Shown piece after piece: positions 27,617-38,039 of a stretch of 64,000 bases of DNA. The notes beneath the pieces are model-generated. The model was given only the letters and a program-made list of their open reading frames with translations, ran no database searches and was not told the DNA's origin. Source of the DNA: Desulfopila sp. IMCC35008 (GTDB lineage Bacteria > Desulfobacterota > Desulfobulbia > Desulfobulbales > Desulfocapsaceae); assembly GCF_010646885.2 (NCBI RefSeq), contig NZ_CP050700.1, positions 718,001 through 782,000 on the forward strand, given 5' to 3'. Positions within the stretch are counted from its first letter, which is position 1; the number at the start of each line of letters is the position of its first letter. Made by a program: the position numbers and the translations under genes.

Positions 27617-28894
27617 ATGGATATGGAAGTAAAGATTCTCAGTGCACGGTTTGATATCGAAGATAACCATACCCTCGAGGTTGCCCAAAAGCACGGTGCG
27701 TATGGTACCCTGGACAAGCTGTTTTCCATGGAACCTGTCGAGGTTATCGAGGAAGTCAAAAAATCTGGTTTAAGGGGCCGCGGTGGAGCAGGTTTCCCAG
27801 CTGGCGTCAAATGGGGATTCTTACCCAAAGGGCTTGATAAACCGACGTATCTTGCAGTCAACTCGGATGAATCGGAACCCGCGACCTTTAAGGATCGCTA
27901 TATTCTGGTTCGTGATCCACATATGATGATTGAGGGTATCATTATCTGCTGTTGGGCCATCGACTGCCACGACGCCTATATATATATACGAGGTGAGTAC
28001 ACCAGCCAGGTGAAAATCCTCCAGGCGGCAATAGATGAAGCTTACGAAGCAGGGTATCTCGGTGAAAAGGTTTGCGGTAAAGATTTTCGCATTGATGTAA
28101 CGGTCCACCGAGGTGCTGGAGCGTATGTTTGTGGTGAGGAGACGGCACTGCTTGAATCAATAGAAGGTAAAAAGGGCCAGCCGCGCTCAAAACCTCCGTT
28201 TCCTGCAGTCGAGGGTTTATATGGCTGCCCGACAATTATCAACAATGTGCAAACCATCGCATCTCTGCCGTTTATTTTGGAAAACGGGGCGGATGCCTAC
28301 ACGGCCCATGGCACTGATAAGAGTCCGGGAACGCATTTGTTTGGTATCTCCGGTCATGTCGAAAAACCAGGAATGTACGAGTTGCCACTCGGTTTGCCGA
28401 TGATGGATGTCATCAATCAGGTTGCTGGTGGGGTTTGGAAAGGACGTAAACTAAAAGGTGTCATCCCCGGTGGCAGTTCGACACCTGTTCTCACAGTTGA
28501 CGAGGCCAAAACCGTCTCCCTCGATTATGAATCCATGGCAGAGCATGGCACCATGTTCGGTTCCGGTGGTGTCGTGGTTCTCGATGAGACGGTTGATATG
28601 GTCAAACTGGTCGAAAATCTGATCTACTTTTACCACCATGAATCATGCGGGCAGTGTACGCCTTGCCGTGAGGGACTTGGTTGGATGCTGAAGATCGTCC
28701 GCAAACTGCTTGCTGGTGAGGGAAGCATCGAGGATATCGATCTGTTGAGGGAACTCTGTGACAATATTGAAATGAAAACGGTCTGTGTGCTCTCTGCTGC
28801 CTGCACCATGCCGGTTCGCAGTTATCTGGATAAATTTCGCGATGAATTTGAAGCATACGTTCGCGATGATGTTTCCGCCCATGCCAATCAGTAA
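27617..28894 (+). CDS. nuoF: NADH-quinone oxidoreductase subunit F (NADH/FMN site)
   Basis: 425 aa. The NADH and FMN site GLRGRGGAGFPAGVKW and NSDESEPATFKDR are present, as is the [4Fe-4S] motif ESCGQCTPCREG with the distal cysteine. With NuoE present, electron entry from NADH is expected, unlike the 11-subunit complexes of many anaerobes that lack this module. A start at M3 (27623) is equally possible. Confidence 0.95.
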   Translation: MDMEVKILSARFDIEDNHTLEVAQKHGAYGTLDKLFSMEPVEVIEEVKKSGLRGRGGAGFPAGVKWGFLPKGLDKPTYLAVNSDESEPATFKDRYILVRDPHMMIEGIIICCWAIDCHDAYIYIRGEYTSQVKILQAAIDEAYEAGYLGEKVCGKDFRIDVTVHRGAGAYVCGEETALLESIEGKKGQPRSKPPFPAVEGLYGCPTIINNVQTIASLPFILENGADAYTAHGTDKSPGTHLFGISGHVEKPGMYELPLGLPMMDVINQVAGGVWKGRKLKGVIPGGSSTPVLTVDEAKTVSLDYESMAEHGTMFGSGGVVVLDETVDMVKLVENLIYFYHHESCGQCTPCREGLGWMLKIVRKLLAGEGSIEDIDLLRELCDNIEMKTVCVLSAACTMPVRSYLDKFRDEFEAYVRDDVSAHANQ

Positions 28895-28909
28895 GGAATA
28901 GGGGTGATC

Positions 28910-30475
28910 ATGGCTGAAATGGTGAAATTGTTTGTGAATGGTGAAGAGGTTGAGGTTGAGAAAGGCAAGAACCTGATTGACGCCATTGGTGCAGTCGGGA
29001 TCGAAATACCGCACCTCTGTTACCATCCTGCGTTGGGTGCCGACGGCAACTGCCGGATGTGTCTGGTGGGAATTGAGGACGGCAGACCGCCTTTGGTTCC
29101 CGCATGCAAGACCCCGGCGCATGAGGGGATGAAGGTTCTTTTGGATGCGGATCATATCAAGAAGATCCAGCGTGATGTGATGGAGCTTGAGCTTATCAAT
29201 CACCCGGTCGATTGCCCGATCTGTGATCAGGCGGGGGAGTGTAAGCTGCAGGATTACTACATGCAGGTAGACCTGGAAGAGAGCCGCATGCGGGTGCCTC
29301 AGGTGAAGAAAGGCAAAAACAAGGACTTTGGCTGCGGAGTGGTACATGACCAGGAACGTTGTGTGCTGTGTGGCAGGTGTGTCCGTTTTACCCGGCAGAT
29401 TACCGAAACAGGCGAGTTGGGTATCGTTAACCGAACCGACGACGCCAGAGTGACTATCTTTCCGGGCCGACCGCTTGATAACAGATACGCGCTCAATATT
29501 GTCGATATCTGTCCGGTCGGGGCCATGACCAGCAAGGATTTCCGGTTTAAGCAGAGGGTCTGGTTTCTCAACCCTGAAAAAGGCATCTGTCATGGATGCT
29601 CCAAGGGCTGTAATATCTTTATTGACCATAACCGGGAGAAGTATAAGGACGATATTATTTATCGTTTCAGGGCTCGCCAGAACGACCTCGTCAACGGCTA
29701 TTTTATCTGTGATGAAGGTCGGCTCAGTTACCATCGTGAGAATGAGGGACGTCTTGTGAATCCTCTGATAGAGGGTAAAGAAACCGAATTTGATGAAGCC
29801 CTCCAGCGTATTCAGGATGAATTGAAGGCAGCCAGAAAACCGCTGTTTATGATCTCGCCCAACGCCACACTTGAGCAGATGTGGGCGGTTAAGCGGGTAG
29901 CCACACTGTACGGTGCCCAGTGTTCAGGATTCAGTGATTCTTACATCAAACCGGGTGACGGTGATGACTACCTGATACAAGATGATAAATCCGCAAATCG
30001 AAGAGGCCTTGAGCTTCTTGATATCGATACGGATAAAGAGTCATTTGTTAAGGCTCTGGCAGAATGTGATCTTCTTGTCAGTTTCCGTAACGACCTGTTC
30101 AGGTTTGGAGGCGGGGCCGATTATCGTGAGCAGGTAGAAAGCAAGAAAATCCTGGTTGTTTCCAGTCATGTTAACGATTTGGTTGCCCGGAGCGTGGTTG
30201 CATTACCTATTGCCTCGTTTAGTGAATACGGTGGATCGATTGTTAACGTCGACAACGTATTGCAACAGTTTGTTCCGGCGGTCAAAAAGAACAGCCCGCC
30301 AAAAGACATTGTTGAAATCACCCGTCTGCTCGGTGGGGCCGTAAAGGATGACGCCCAGGCGTGGCCTGGTATGAAGACACAGGTGAAGGAATTGGCGGAC
30401 GTGGATCCTGACCAGATCCCCGAACAGGGACTGCAACTTATTTCAGATAGCGAGGAAGCTCATGTCACTGCTTGA
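28910..30475 (+). CDS. nuoG: NADH-quinone oxidoreductase subunit G, short form
   Basis: 521 aa from the ATG at 28910 (a GTG at 28904 is the alternative). N-terminal [2Fe-2S] ferredoxin (HLCYHPALGADGNCRMC), His-Cys3 cluster region (HPVDCPICDQAGEC), and a second [4Fe-4S] (CVLCGRCVRFTRQ) are followed by the N7-like motif CHGCSKGCNIF and a shortened molybdopterin-oxidoreductase-like domain. Usual NuoG is about 680-900 aa, so the C-terminal domain is truncated, but the frame is clean. Overlaps nuoH by 14 bp. Confidence 0.94.
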   Translation: MAEMVKLFVNGEEVEVEKGKNLIDAIGAVGIEIPHLCYHPALGADGNCRMCLVGIEDGRPPLVPACKTPAHEGMKVLLDADHIKKIQRDVMELELINHPVDCPICDQAGECKLQDYYMQVDLEESRMRVPQVKKGKNKDFGCGVVHDQERCVLCGRCVRFTRQITETGELGIVNRTDDARVTIFPGRPLDNRYALNIVDICPVGAMTSKDFRFKQRVWFLNPEKGICHGCSKGCNIFIDHNREKYKDDIIYRFRARQNDLVNGYFICDEGRLSYHRENEGRLVNPLIEGKETEFDEALQRIQDELKAARKPLFMISPNATLEQMWAVKRVATLYGAQCSGFSDSYIKPGDGDDYLIQDDKSANRRGLELLDIDTDKESFVKALAECDLLVSFRNDLFRFGGGADYREQVESKKILVVSSHVNDLVARSVVALPIASFSEYGGSIVNVDNVLQQFVPAVKKNSPPKDIVEITRLLGGAVKDDAQAWPGMKTQVKELADVDPDQIPEQGLQLISDSEEAHVTA

Positions 30476-31748
30476 TATACTACTCGTCCTCATAAGGATA
30501 GCCTTCGGTGCATTTGTACCCCTCTGTTTTGTCGCAGTCCTGGTCTGGATGGAGCGGCGTGGAGCAGGATTTTTTCAGGATAGAGCCGGCCCAAACCGCT
30601 GTAATGTTATGGGTTTTCGTGCGGGAGGACTCATACAGAATATTGCTGATGCCGTAAAATTGATTTTTAAGGAAGATATGGTGCCGGGGCACATCAAGCA
30701 TAAATTCTACTTTATTCTTGCACCGACCCTGGTTTTTATCACGGCCATTCTCTCTTTTGCCGTTGTACCCTTTGCGGACACCTTAATACTTGGTGATAAA
30801 AGCTATGTGATGCAGGCAATACCGATGGATCTAGGTATCCTCTGGTTTCTGGCTGTGGTTGGGTTTGGTGTTTACGGAATTATCCTGGCCGGTTGGTCAT
30901 CCCATAACAAATACGGAGTGCTCGGTGGTCTTCGTGCTGCAGCCCAGGTCATCAGCTATGAGATTCCTATGGGTTTGGCTCTGGTTGCCTTGCTGACTAT
31001 CTACTCAACCGTCAACCTGAGTGAGATGGCTCAGTTCCAGGGGCAATTACTGTTTGGGATTATTCCCATGTGGGGTGTTGTTCTTCAGCCAATTGGTGTG
31101 GTGATCTTCATTGTTGCGGCCTTTGCTGAAACCAACCGGACACCGTTTGATCTGGCAGAAGGTGAGAGTGAGATCGTTGCCGGTTTTCACGTAGAATACA
31201 GTTCAATGAAATTCGCCCTCTTCTTTATGGGTGAGTATGTTGCCATGTTTGTATCCTCAGCGCTTATTGTCACTCTTTATTTCGGCAGCTACCAGATTCC
31301 CTGGTTCTCTACCGAGACCCTGGTGAATAATTCAAAACCGTTGGTGACACTGTTGATGATAGGTATGCCGTTTGCTGTCTACTACTTCGTTCAGTGGATG
31401 AAGAAGAATAACCGCAGCCAGTATGCCAGACCGAACGATCCACGGTTGATGGAGGTCCGGGTTTATTCTGCGGTGATCTGGAGTGTGGTTATCCTGCTGG
31501 AGATTGTCCTGCTTGGTTTTTTGATTTTCTCTTCCGGTGGAGCCGGGGCTCGGATTCTTGTGGCCTGCCTGCAAATCGGCACCTTCCTGTTCAAGACGTT
31601 TCTGATGTGTTTTGTGTACGTATGGGTGCGGTGGACATTACCGCGATTCCGCTACGATCAGCTGCAGAGACTCGGTTGGCAGAAGCTTCTGCCGCTGGCT
31701 CTGCTGAATATTTTTATTACGAGCGCCATAGTCGTGTCGTTGGGCTGA
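30462..31748 (+). CDS. nuoH: NADH-quinone oxidoreductase subunit H
   Basis: 428 aa membrane subunit at the foot of the hydrophilic arm, forming the quinone channel with B and D. Motifs GPNRCNVMGFRAGGLIQNIADAVKL and AETNRTPFDLAEGESE are conserved. Somewhat longer than E. coli NuoH (325 aa) owing to extra C-terminal hydrophobic segments after about residue 310, also seen in some other phyla. Confidence 0.95.
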   Translation: MSLLDILLVLIRIAFGAFVPLCFVAVLVWMERRGAGFFQDRAGPNRCNVMGFRAGGLIQNIADAVKLIFKEDMVPGHIKHKFYFILAPTLVFITAILSFAVVPFADTLILGDKSYVMQAIPMDLGILWFLAVVGFGVYGIILAGWSSHNKYGVLGGLRAAAQVISYEIPMGLALVALLTIYSTVNLSEMAQFQGQLLFGIIPMWGVVLQPIGVVIFIVAAFAETNRTPFDLAEGESEIVAGFHVEYSSMKFALFFMGEYVAMFVSSALIVTLYFGSYQIPWFSTETLVNNSKPLVTLLMIGMPFAVYYFVQWMKKNNRSQYARPNDPRLMEVRVYSAVIWSVVILLEIVLLGFLIFSSGGAGARILVACLQIGTFLFKTFLMCFVYVWVRWTLPRFRYDQLQRLGWQKLLPLALLNIFITSAIVVSLG

Positions 31749-31758
31749 GGGATATTCC

Positions 31759-32283
31759 ATGAGTGCAAAAGTAAAAGTCATAGAGCGTAAGGGAAAAACC
31801 TTCCTTGAGCAGCTGTATCTTGTTGAAGTGATGAAGGGTATGGCGGTGACCCTCGGGCATTTCCTGCGCAATCTGCTCGACAACTCCCGGCTGTACGTTC
31901 GTCATTACCCAGAAGTGCAACCGGAGATTCCGGTACGCTGGCGCGGTCGTCACAGGTTGACGGCCCACGAGGACGGAACAGTCAAATGTGTTGCCTGTTT
32001 TATGTGTCAGACGAACTGTCCATCCAACTGTATCATGATTGAAGCGGGAGAGAGAACGGATGGGCGCACAGAAAAACTGCCGGTACGTTTTGATATCGAC
32101 CTGCTCGAGTGTATCTACTGCGGATACTGTGTAGAAGCGTGTCCCATGGATGCGATTCGGATGGATACAGGTATTTTCTCGGTAGTGAGCGATTCGCGAG
32201 AATCGATGGTTATAGGCCTGGATGAACTGCTTGCCACCCCAGGTGCTTTCGCTGAAGAAGAATACAAGAAAGGAGGGGGCTGA
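31759..32283 (+). CDS. nuoI: NADH-quinone oxidoreductase subunit I
   Basis: 174 aa carrying clusters N6a and N6b: CVACFMCQTNCPSNC and CIYCGYCVEACP. It links NuoG to NuoB. An amphipathic N-terminal helix sits on the membrane. Followed after 4 bp by nuoJ, whose ribosome site lies inside the nuoI end (AGGAGGGGG). Confidence 0.96.
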   Translation: MSAKVKVIERKGKTFLEQLYLVEVMKGMAVTLGHFLRNLLDNSRLYVRHYPEVQPEIPVRWRGRHRLTAHEDGTVKCVACFMCQTNCPSNCIMIEAGERTDGRTEKLPVRFDIDLLECIYCGYCVEACPMDAIRMDTGIFSVVSDSRESMVIGLDELLATPGAFAEEEYKKGGG

Positions 32284-32287
32284 TACC

Positions 32288-32797
32288 ATGGTATCAACGT
32301 TACTTTTTATTATCCTGTCGTTTCTTGCCGTGGTTGGTGCTGCAGGGCTGGTTATGCTTAAGCATCCGATGAACGGGGCGATGAGTTTTATTATCACCCT
32401 GATCTCCCTGGCAGGATTGTATGCGCTTCTTGCAGCGAAGCTGATTTTTGCCATCCAGCTTATCGTCTATGCCGGTGCAATCATGTCACTGATCCTTTTC
32501 ATTATCATGTTCTTAAATATTAGCGAGAAGGATCTTCCGGATGAATCTGGACGCTGGCTTTACTTTGCCGGTGGCGGTGTAGTCATCGCACCCATCATGC
32601 TTTTTTTACTTAAGGCAGCCAATACCCTGCCCGACGGTGCTGTAACTGGCATAGGGGAAGAATTTGGCAGTGTGAAAGGGGTTGGCAAAGTGCTGTTTAC
32701 GGAGTGGTTACTGCCATTTGAAATTGTCTCTATTCTGCTGCTCGTGGCGCTAGTTGGTGCCGTTGTGCTGGCAGGAAAAAGGGAGGGCAAAGCGTGA
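32288..32797 (+). CDS. nuoJ: NADH-quinone oxidoreductase subunit J
   Basis: 169 aa, five hydrophobic segments, with the pi-bulge TM3 region [19 protein letters not shown]. The frame is open upstream, but the ATG at 32288 (MVSTLLF) has an AGGAGG site at the right distance and gives the standard length. The stop overlaps the nuoK GTG. Confidence 0.93.
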   Translation: MVSTLLFIILSFLAVVGAAGLVMLKHPMNGAMSFIITLISLAGLYALLAAKLIFAIQLIVYAGAIMSLILFIIMFLNISEKDLPDESGRWLYFAGGGVVIAPIMLFLLKAANTLPDGAVTGIGEEFGSVKGVGKVLFTEWLLPFEIVSILLLVALVGAVVLAGKREGKA

Positions 32798-33090
32798 TCT
32801 CGAATTATATCTCGTTAAGTATCATCCTTTTTAGCCTCGGTGTGCTCGGTGTTATTTCCAGAAGGAACGTCTTCACCGTCTTTATGTCTATCGAGCTGAT
32901 GTTGAATGCGGCAAACCTGGCCTTTGTTGCCTTCTCAAGGTTGCATGAGAATATGGATGGTCATGTTCTGGCGCTGATGGTGATGGCGGTAGCCGCTGCC
33001 GAAGCGGCTCTGGCCCTGGCGGTGGTTATTCTGCTGCACAAGCATAAGGGTAACCTTGATACTAACGTTTTCAGCCTGCTGAAAGGGTGA
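32794..33090 (+). CDS. nuoK: NADH-quinone oxidoreductase subunit K
   Basis: 98 aa, three helices with the two buried glutamates of the proton path ([11 protein letters not shown] and [12 protein letters not shown]). It starts with GTG at 32794, overlapping the nuoJ stop (GTGA). This is the MrpC-like antiporter subunit. Confidence 0.95.
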   Translation: MISNYISLSIILFSLGVLGVISRRNVFTVFMSIELMLNAANLAFVAFSRLHENMDGHVLALMVMAVAAAEAALALAVVILLHKHKGNLDTNVFSLLKG

Positions 33091-33094
33091 CACG

Positions 33095-35011
33095 ATGGAA
33101 CATACAGTTTCTTACCTCGTTTATATTCCGCTGTTGCCGTTGCTGGGAGCCTTGCTTCTCGGGGTCATGCATATGGCCACCTGTACCGGCAGCCGCATTT
33201 CTGAAAAAGTCTATGGGATTATCGGTTGCGTGGGGCCGGCTCTGACCGTTCTGCTGGCCTTGCGGGCGTATTTCAACCTCACCGGTTTGCCTGAAGAAGG
33301 GGATTACCTGGTTCAGAACGTCTTTACCTGGATTCAGGTCGGTGATCTTAATGTGCCCATGGGGTTTCTGGTTGATCCGTTAAGTTCATTAATGCTCCTT
33401 TTTGTTACTTTTATCGGAACATTGATCCATATCTACTCCATCGGGTATATGTCCGGTGATGAGAATTTTGGCAAATTTTTCGCTTACATGAACCTGTTCC
33501 TGGGGTCCATGCTTATACTGGTACTCGGCAGCGGTCCGGTCGTCATGTTTGTTGGCTGGGAGGGCGTCGGGCTCTGCTCTTACCTGCTTATCAGCTTTTA
33601 CAGTGAAGATTCAGATAACGTCAAGGCGGGTAATAAAGCCTTTATTGTTAACCGGGTCGGTGATCTCGGTTTTGTTCTCGGTATGTCCTTTATGTTCTGG
33701 GCGATCGGTTCAGGCGGTTTCGATTACATGTCACTTAAAGCCAATGCTGGTGGACTTACCCCTGCGATTGCTGCGACAATATGCTTTCTGCTCTTTGTCG
33801 GTGCAACCGGTAAATCTGCCCAGATTCCGCTGTACGTGTGGTTACCCGATGCCATGGCCGGTCCGACACCTGTCTCGGCACTTATCCATGCCGCAACCAT
33901 GGTTACGGCCGGTGTATACATGGTTGCCAGATTTAGTTTTATCTATGTGACGGTCCCCGAGGTTGGGAACCTTGTTGCCTGGGTGGGAATTCTGACGGCA
34001 TTATTGGCCGCTATATTTGGTTGTTTTCAGCGGGATATTAAAAAAATTCTAGCATATTCAACGGTTAGCCAGCTTGGGTATATGTTCGCTGGTGTCGGTG
34101 TCGCCGCGTACTCTGCTGGAATTTTTCATGTCTTTACTCATGCCTTCTTTAAGGCCCTGCTCTTTCTCGGAGCCGGTTCGGTTATCTATGCACTGCATCA
34201 TCAGCAGGATATCTGGAAGATGGGCGGATTGAAGAAAAAGATGCCGATAACCTACTGGACCATGTTGGTTGGAGCCCTGGCACTCGCGGGCTGTCCGCCG
34301 TTCTCAGGATTCTTTTCAAAGGATGAAATCCTTTACTCAGCACTTGCAAGCGGACATACAGGTATCTGGATGGTCGGAGTACTCGTTGCCGGAATGACCG
34401 CCTACTACACTTTCCGGATGATTTTTGTCGTCTTTCACGGTCAGCCGAGGGATGAGCATGCCTATGAACACGCCCAGGAATCACCGAAGGTAATGACATA
34501 CCCGCTTATCATCCTGGCAGTAGGGGCTGTTTTCGCCGGTTACCTGAATATACCTGGAATATTCGGCGGGCATCTGGCCGTTTCTCACTGGCTGGCACCG
34601 AGCCTTGCAGATGTTCATCACAGTGGCTTATTCCTCGAGATTGTAGCTATCCTCACCAGTATTGCCGCCTTTGGTATAGGTATCTGGTTTGCGTACAATA
34701 AGTTCTACAAAAAGCAGGCGGACGAGCCGGTTTACAGTGGACTTTCCAGTTTTGCCTACAATAAGTTTTTTGTCGACGAGATTTACCACTACCTGATTGT
34801 GGTTCCATACCAGTTCCTGGGGGAAAAGATCTGGAAGAATATCGAACCCTGGGTAACGGACGGTCCCGTCAAACTGGCAGTCTGGTTATACGATGTGCTG
34901 GCCAAGGCCTTCAGGATTGTTCAGGTCGGTTATGTTCGGGTATATGCGATTTATATGGTCATTGGACTCAGTGTGATGAGTTTTCTGATCTCCCGCTCTC
35001 TGAATTTGTAA
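33095..35011 (+). CDS. nuoL: NADH-quinone oxidoreductase subunit L
   Basis: 638 aa, the distal antiporter-like proton pump with the long lateral helix at its C terminus. Conserved GWEGVGLCSYLLISF and LPDAMAGPTPVSALIHAATMV carry the key Glu and His residues. Normal length. Confidence 0.96.
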   Translation: MEHTVSYLVYIPLLPLLGALLLGVMHMATCTGSRISEKVYGIIGCVGPALTVLLALRAYFNLTGLPEEGDYLVQNVFTWIQVGDLNVPMGFLVDPLSSLMLLFVTFIGTLIHIYSIGYMSGDENFGKFFAYMNLFLGSMLILVLGSGPVVMFVGWEGVGLCSYLLISFYSEDSDNVKAGNKAFIVNRVGDLGFVLGMSFMFWAIGSGGFDYMSLKANAGGLTPAIAATICFLLFVGATGKSAQIPLYVWLPDAMAGPTPVSALIHAATMVTAGVYMVARFSFIYVTVPEVGNLVAWVGILTALLAAIFGCFQRDIKKILAYSTVSQLGYMFAGVGVAAYSAGIFHVFTHAFFKALLFLGAGSVIYALHHQQDIWKMGGLKKKMPITYWTMLVGALALAGCPPFSGFFSKDEILYSALASGHTGIWMVGVLVAGMTAYYTFRMIFVVFHGQPRDEHAYEHAQESPKVMTYPLIILAVGAVFAGYLNIPGIFGGHLAVSHWLAPSLADVHHSGLFLEIVAILTSIAAFGIGIWFAYNKFYKKQADEPVYSGLSSFAYNKFFVDEIYHYLIVVPYQFLGEKIWKNIEPWVTDGPVKLAVWLYDVLAKAFRIVQVGYVRVYAIYMVIGLSVMSFLISRSLNL

Positions 35012-35021
35012 AGGTGACTAC

Positions 35022-36545
35022 ATGTTCGACAATGTCCTTTCCATAATAGTGTTTCTACCGATAATCGCCGGTCTTGGATTACTTGTGTTGCCTGTCCGCA
35101 ATGAGGCAGCTCGGGCTATCGGTCTGGTGGTGGCAGCGCTCATCGTAATTCTCGGCCTTAAGGTTTTCTTCCAGTTTTCCGGTAGCGGGGAAATGGAATT
35201 TGTTGAAAACATGGTCTGGAATCAGTCCCTGGGCCTTGTTTACAGCTTCGGTGTCGACGGTATTTCGCTTTTGGTTTTGCTGGCCGGTTCCTGTCTATTC
35301 CCGATGGTATACCTGCTTTTTTCAACGAAGACTAAAGGCTATTATGCCAACCTGATGATCGCTCAAGGCGCAATGATGGGCGCTATCTGCGCGGTCGATA
35401 TGATTCTTTTCTATATATTCTGGGAAGTCATGCTGTTACCGATTTTTTTCATGATCGGTCTTTATGGCGGTCCCAATCGCCGCTTTGCCACTATTAAAAT
35501 TACCCTTTATACCATCATGGGCTCTTTGTTCATGTTGGTAGCTCTCGTCTATGTTGCGGTCAGTTATCATGATCAGGCAGGGGTATGGAGCTTTAACGTG
35601 GCAGATATCGCAACACTCTCCCTGACTGGTCCTGCGGCTACTGCTGCATTTATGTTTTTCATGCTGGCCTTTGCTATTAAAATTCCAATTTTCCCATTTC
35701 ATACCTGGTTGCCCGATGCCTATACAGAGGCTCCTACTGGCGCAACTTTCGTACTCTCAGCAATAATGGCGAAGATAGGCGTTTACGGCGTTATTCGTTT
35801 CGTTGTCCCTGTTTTCGGTGAGGATCTTGCCCGCTACGGTATCATTCTCTCCTATATGGGTGTGGTCGGCATGATGTATTGCGGCATTGCAGCCATGGCC
35901 CAAAAGGATTTCAAGCGGATGCTGGCATTTTCCTCCGCCTCCCACATGGGTATTATCGCCTTAGGTGTCTTTACTATGAACCTGCAGGCACTTACCGGAA
36001 CCCTTTACCAGATAGTGGCCCATGCCACCAGTACGGGCGTGCTGTTCCTGCTGCTCGGTATAATTGAAGACAGAATGGAGACACGTACCATTGACGATCT
36101 TGGTGGTATTGCTTATAAAGCTCCGGTATTTGCTACATTTTTCGCTGTAGCAATGCTAGCCTCGGTCGGTTTGCCGGGAACATCAGGTTTTATCGGTGAA
36201 TTCCTTATTATCCTCGGTGCAGTGAAGTTTGATGTCACTATTGGTGTGCTGGCAGGAACGACTCTCATTATAGGTGTCTGTTATATGCTCTGGATGTTCC
36301 AGCGAGTATTTTTCCAAAAGAAAAACGAGCGGACGGAAGGTTTTGCAGATCTTTCTGCGGTAGAAACCCTCACAATCCTGCCCGTAGTAATATTGATCAT
36401 CGTGATGGGTGTATGTCCCCAGCCGTTTCTGGAAAAGGTGACACCGACTGCCCAGAACTACCTGGTTGCTTCAGGTAAGGTGCAGCAGTTGGCAAATGTC
36501 AATGTCCCTGTCGAGGGCCAAATACTTGATATGAAGGGTGAGTGA
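35022..36545 (+). CDS. nuoM: NADH-quinone oxidoreductase subunit M
   Basis: 507 aa antiporter-like subunit. Characteristic stretches are FYIFWEVMLLPIFFMIG and TWLPDAYTEAPTGATFVLS. About 14 membrane segments. Begins 10 bp after nuoL. Confidence 0.96.
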   Translation: MFDNVLSIIVFLPIIAGLGLLVLPVRNEAARAIGLVVAALIVILGLKVFFQFSGSGEMEFVENMVWNQSLGLVYSFGVDGISLLVLLAGSCLFPMVYLLFSTKTKGYYANLMIAQGAMMGAICAVDMILFYIFWEVMLLPIFFMIGLYGGPNRRFATIKITLYTIMGSLFMLVALVYVAVSYHDQAGVWSFNVADIATLSLTGPAATAAFMFFMLAFAIKIPIFPFHTWLPDAYTEAPTGATFVLSAIMAKIGVYGVIRFVVPVFGEDLARYGIILSYMGVVGMMYCGIAAMAQKDFKRMLAFSSASHMGIIALGVFTMNLQALTGTLYQIVAHATSTGVLFLLLGIIEDRMETRTIDDLGGIAYKAPVFATFFAVAMLASVGLPGTSGFIGEFLIILGAVKFDVTIGVLAGTTLIIGVCYMLWMFQRVFFQKKNERTEGFADLSAVETLTILPVVILIIVMGVCPQPFLEKVTPTAQNYLVASGKVQQLANVNVPVEGQILDMKGE

Positions 36546-36551
36546 GAGACT

Positions 36552-37964
36552 ATGCTTGATTTTATTGTAATTCTTCCGCTTCTCGTAGTTGGGGCCGGGG
36601 CAATTATCCTGATGCTGCTGTCAACAATGGACAACATCAGGGAGGGGAACAGCACAATTGTCTGTCTGGCAATGTTTGCAGTTGCCTTCGCTGTTCAGAT
36701 GGCGACGAGCCTCAATGGGAGTATCACTCCTTATGGTTCGGTTTTCAACGGTATGATGGTGGCTTCGACATTTACCAAAATGGCGGGACTCATTATTCTC
36801 GGCTGCGGTTTTTTCAGTTGTATGATTGCTCAGACCTATTTTACTAAAAATAAGTTTTGTACCCCTGAGTTTTACAGCCTGATGATGTTTGCCGCGTGCG
36901 GTATGCTGCTGTTGACCATGGCTGCCGAGCTGATTACCGTGTTTATTGCACTGGAGATCATGTCACTCTCCATATACGTTCTGGTAGGATATGATCGTGG
37001 CAGTGTAAAACGATCCGAAGCCATCTTGAAATACTTGATGTTAGGTGCTTTTGCCGGTGGACTGTTTACCATGGGAGCGGCCCTCATTTATGGTTCGGCG
37101 GGTAGCACCCGATTTGAACAGATTGCCGTGCATCTCAGTGAGTCCGGAGCTCTTGCTAATCCGGCCCTCATTGCGGGAGCGTTTCTTGTAATTGTTGCCT
37201 TTTTGTTCAAGGCGGCGGCCTTTCCCTTTCATGCCTGGGTTGTTGATGTGTATGATGGTGCTCCTCTGCCGGTTACAGGTTTTATGGCTACAGCGGTAAA
37301 GACTGCGATCTTTGCTGTCTTTGCAAATTTTCTGATCATTGAAAGCAGCCTGAAAGGGGTGTGGGTAGAATACCTCTTCTGGATTGCTGTGCTGACGATG
37401 TTTGCAGGTAACCTTATTGCCATCAGCCAGGATAACATTAAACGTATGCTGGCTGCTTCCGGTATAGTCCATACCGGATACCTTCTGGTTGCACTTATCG
37501 CTTTGGGAACCGACGGGTTCTCTGGTGGAGTGATCATGTTTTACCTGGCTGCTTATGCGGTATCTACTTTAGGTATTTTTGCAGCTCTTTCATACCTTGG
37601 CGGGGAAGGTGAAAAACGAAACAGCTTCGATCATTTTAAGGGGTTGGCCAAGGTGCGCCCATATTCGGCCGGTGCTATTACTATATTCCTGCTGTCAATG
37701 GCGGGTATTCCGCCGACGGCAGGTTTTCTTGGAAAGTTTTATATTATTACTGATGCAATCCGTGCAGGCTACATGCTGCTGGCTGTTTTGGCCATAGTCT
37801 CAAGTGTATTGTCTATGTGGTACTATTTACGCCTGGTTATCCTGATGTACTTCAGTGAACCGGAAGACAGTTTTGAGACTGCGGGGATTTCTTTGGCACC
37901 AATTACAACAGTTGTCATGGCTATCTGTGTATTCGTAATTGGCTGCTTCCCTGTATTGTTTTAA
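36552..37964 (+). CDS. nuoN: NADH-quinone oxidoreductase subunit N
   Basis: 470 aa antiporter-like subunit, last of the nuo operon. ALEIMSLSIYVLVGYDRGS and AFPFHAWVVDVYDGAPLPVTGFMATAVK are diagnostic of NuoN. It starts 6 bp after nuoM. No intrinsic terminator is visible before the CBS gene, 75 bp on. Confidence 0.95.
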   Translation: MLDFIVILPLLVVGAGAIILMLLSTMDNIREGNSTIVCLAMFAVAFAVQMATSLNGSITPYGSVFNGMMVASTFTKMAGLIILGCGFFSCMIAQTYFTKNKFCTPEFYSLMMFAACGMLLLTMAAELITVFIALEIMSLSIYVLVGYDRGSVKRSEAILKYLMLGAFAGGLFTMGAALIYGSAGSTRFEQIAVHLSESGALANPALIAGAFLVIVAFLFKAAAFPFHAWVVDVYDGAPLPVTGFMATAVKTAIFAVFANFLIIESSLKGVWVEYLFWIAVLTMFAGNLIAISQDNIKRMLAASGIVHTGYLLVALIALGTDGFSGGVIMFYLAAYAVSTLGIFAALSYLGGEGEKRNSFDHFKGLAKVRPYSAGAITIFLLSMAGIPPTAGFLGKFYIITDAIRAGYMLLAVLAIVSSVLSMWYYLRLVILMYFSEPEDSFETAGISLAPITTVVMAICVFVIGCFPVLF

Positions 37965-38039
37965 AACAGAGACGAAATCACTTGTTGACAAGACTCTTAC
38001 CGGAGTGAACGTTAGGGTCGAATTCCAAGGAGTAATAGA

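Noticed and set aside
28643..29734. A 363-codon open frame antisense to nuoF and nuoG
   Set aside because: It lies wholly opposite two strongly conserved genes, has no recognisable motif and shows a histidine-rich, low-complexity make-up expected of an antisense frame.
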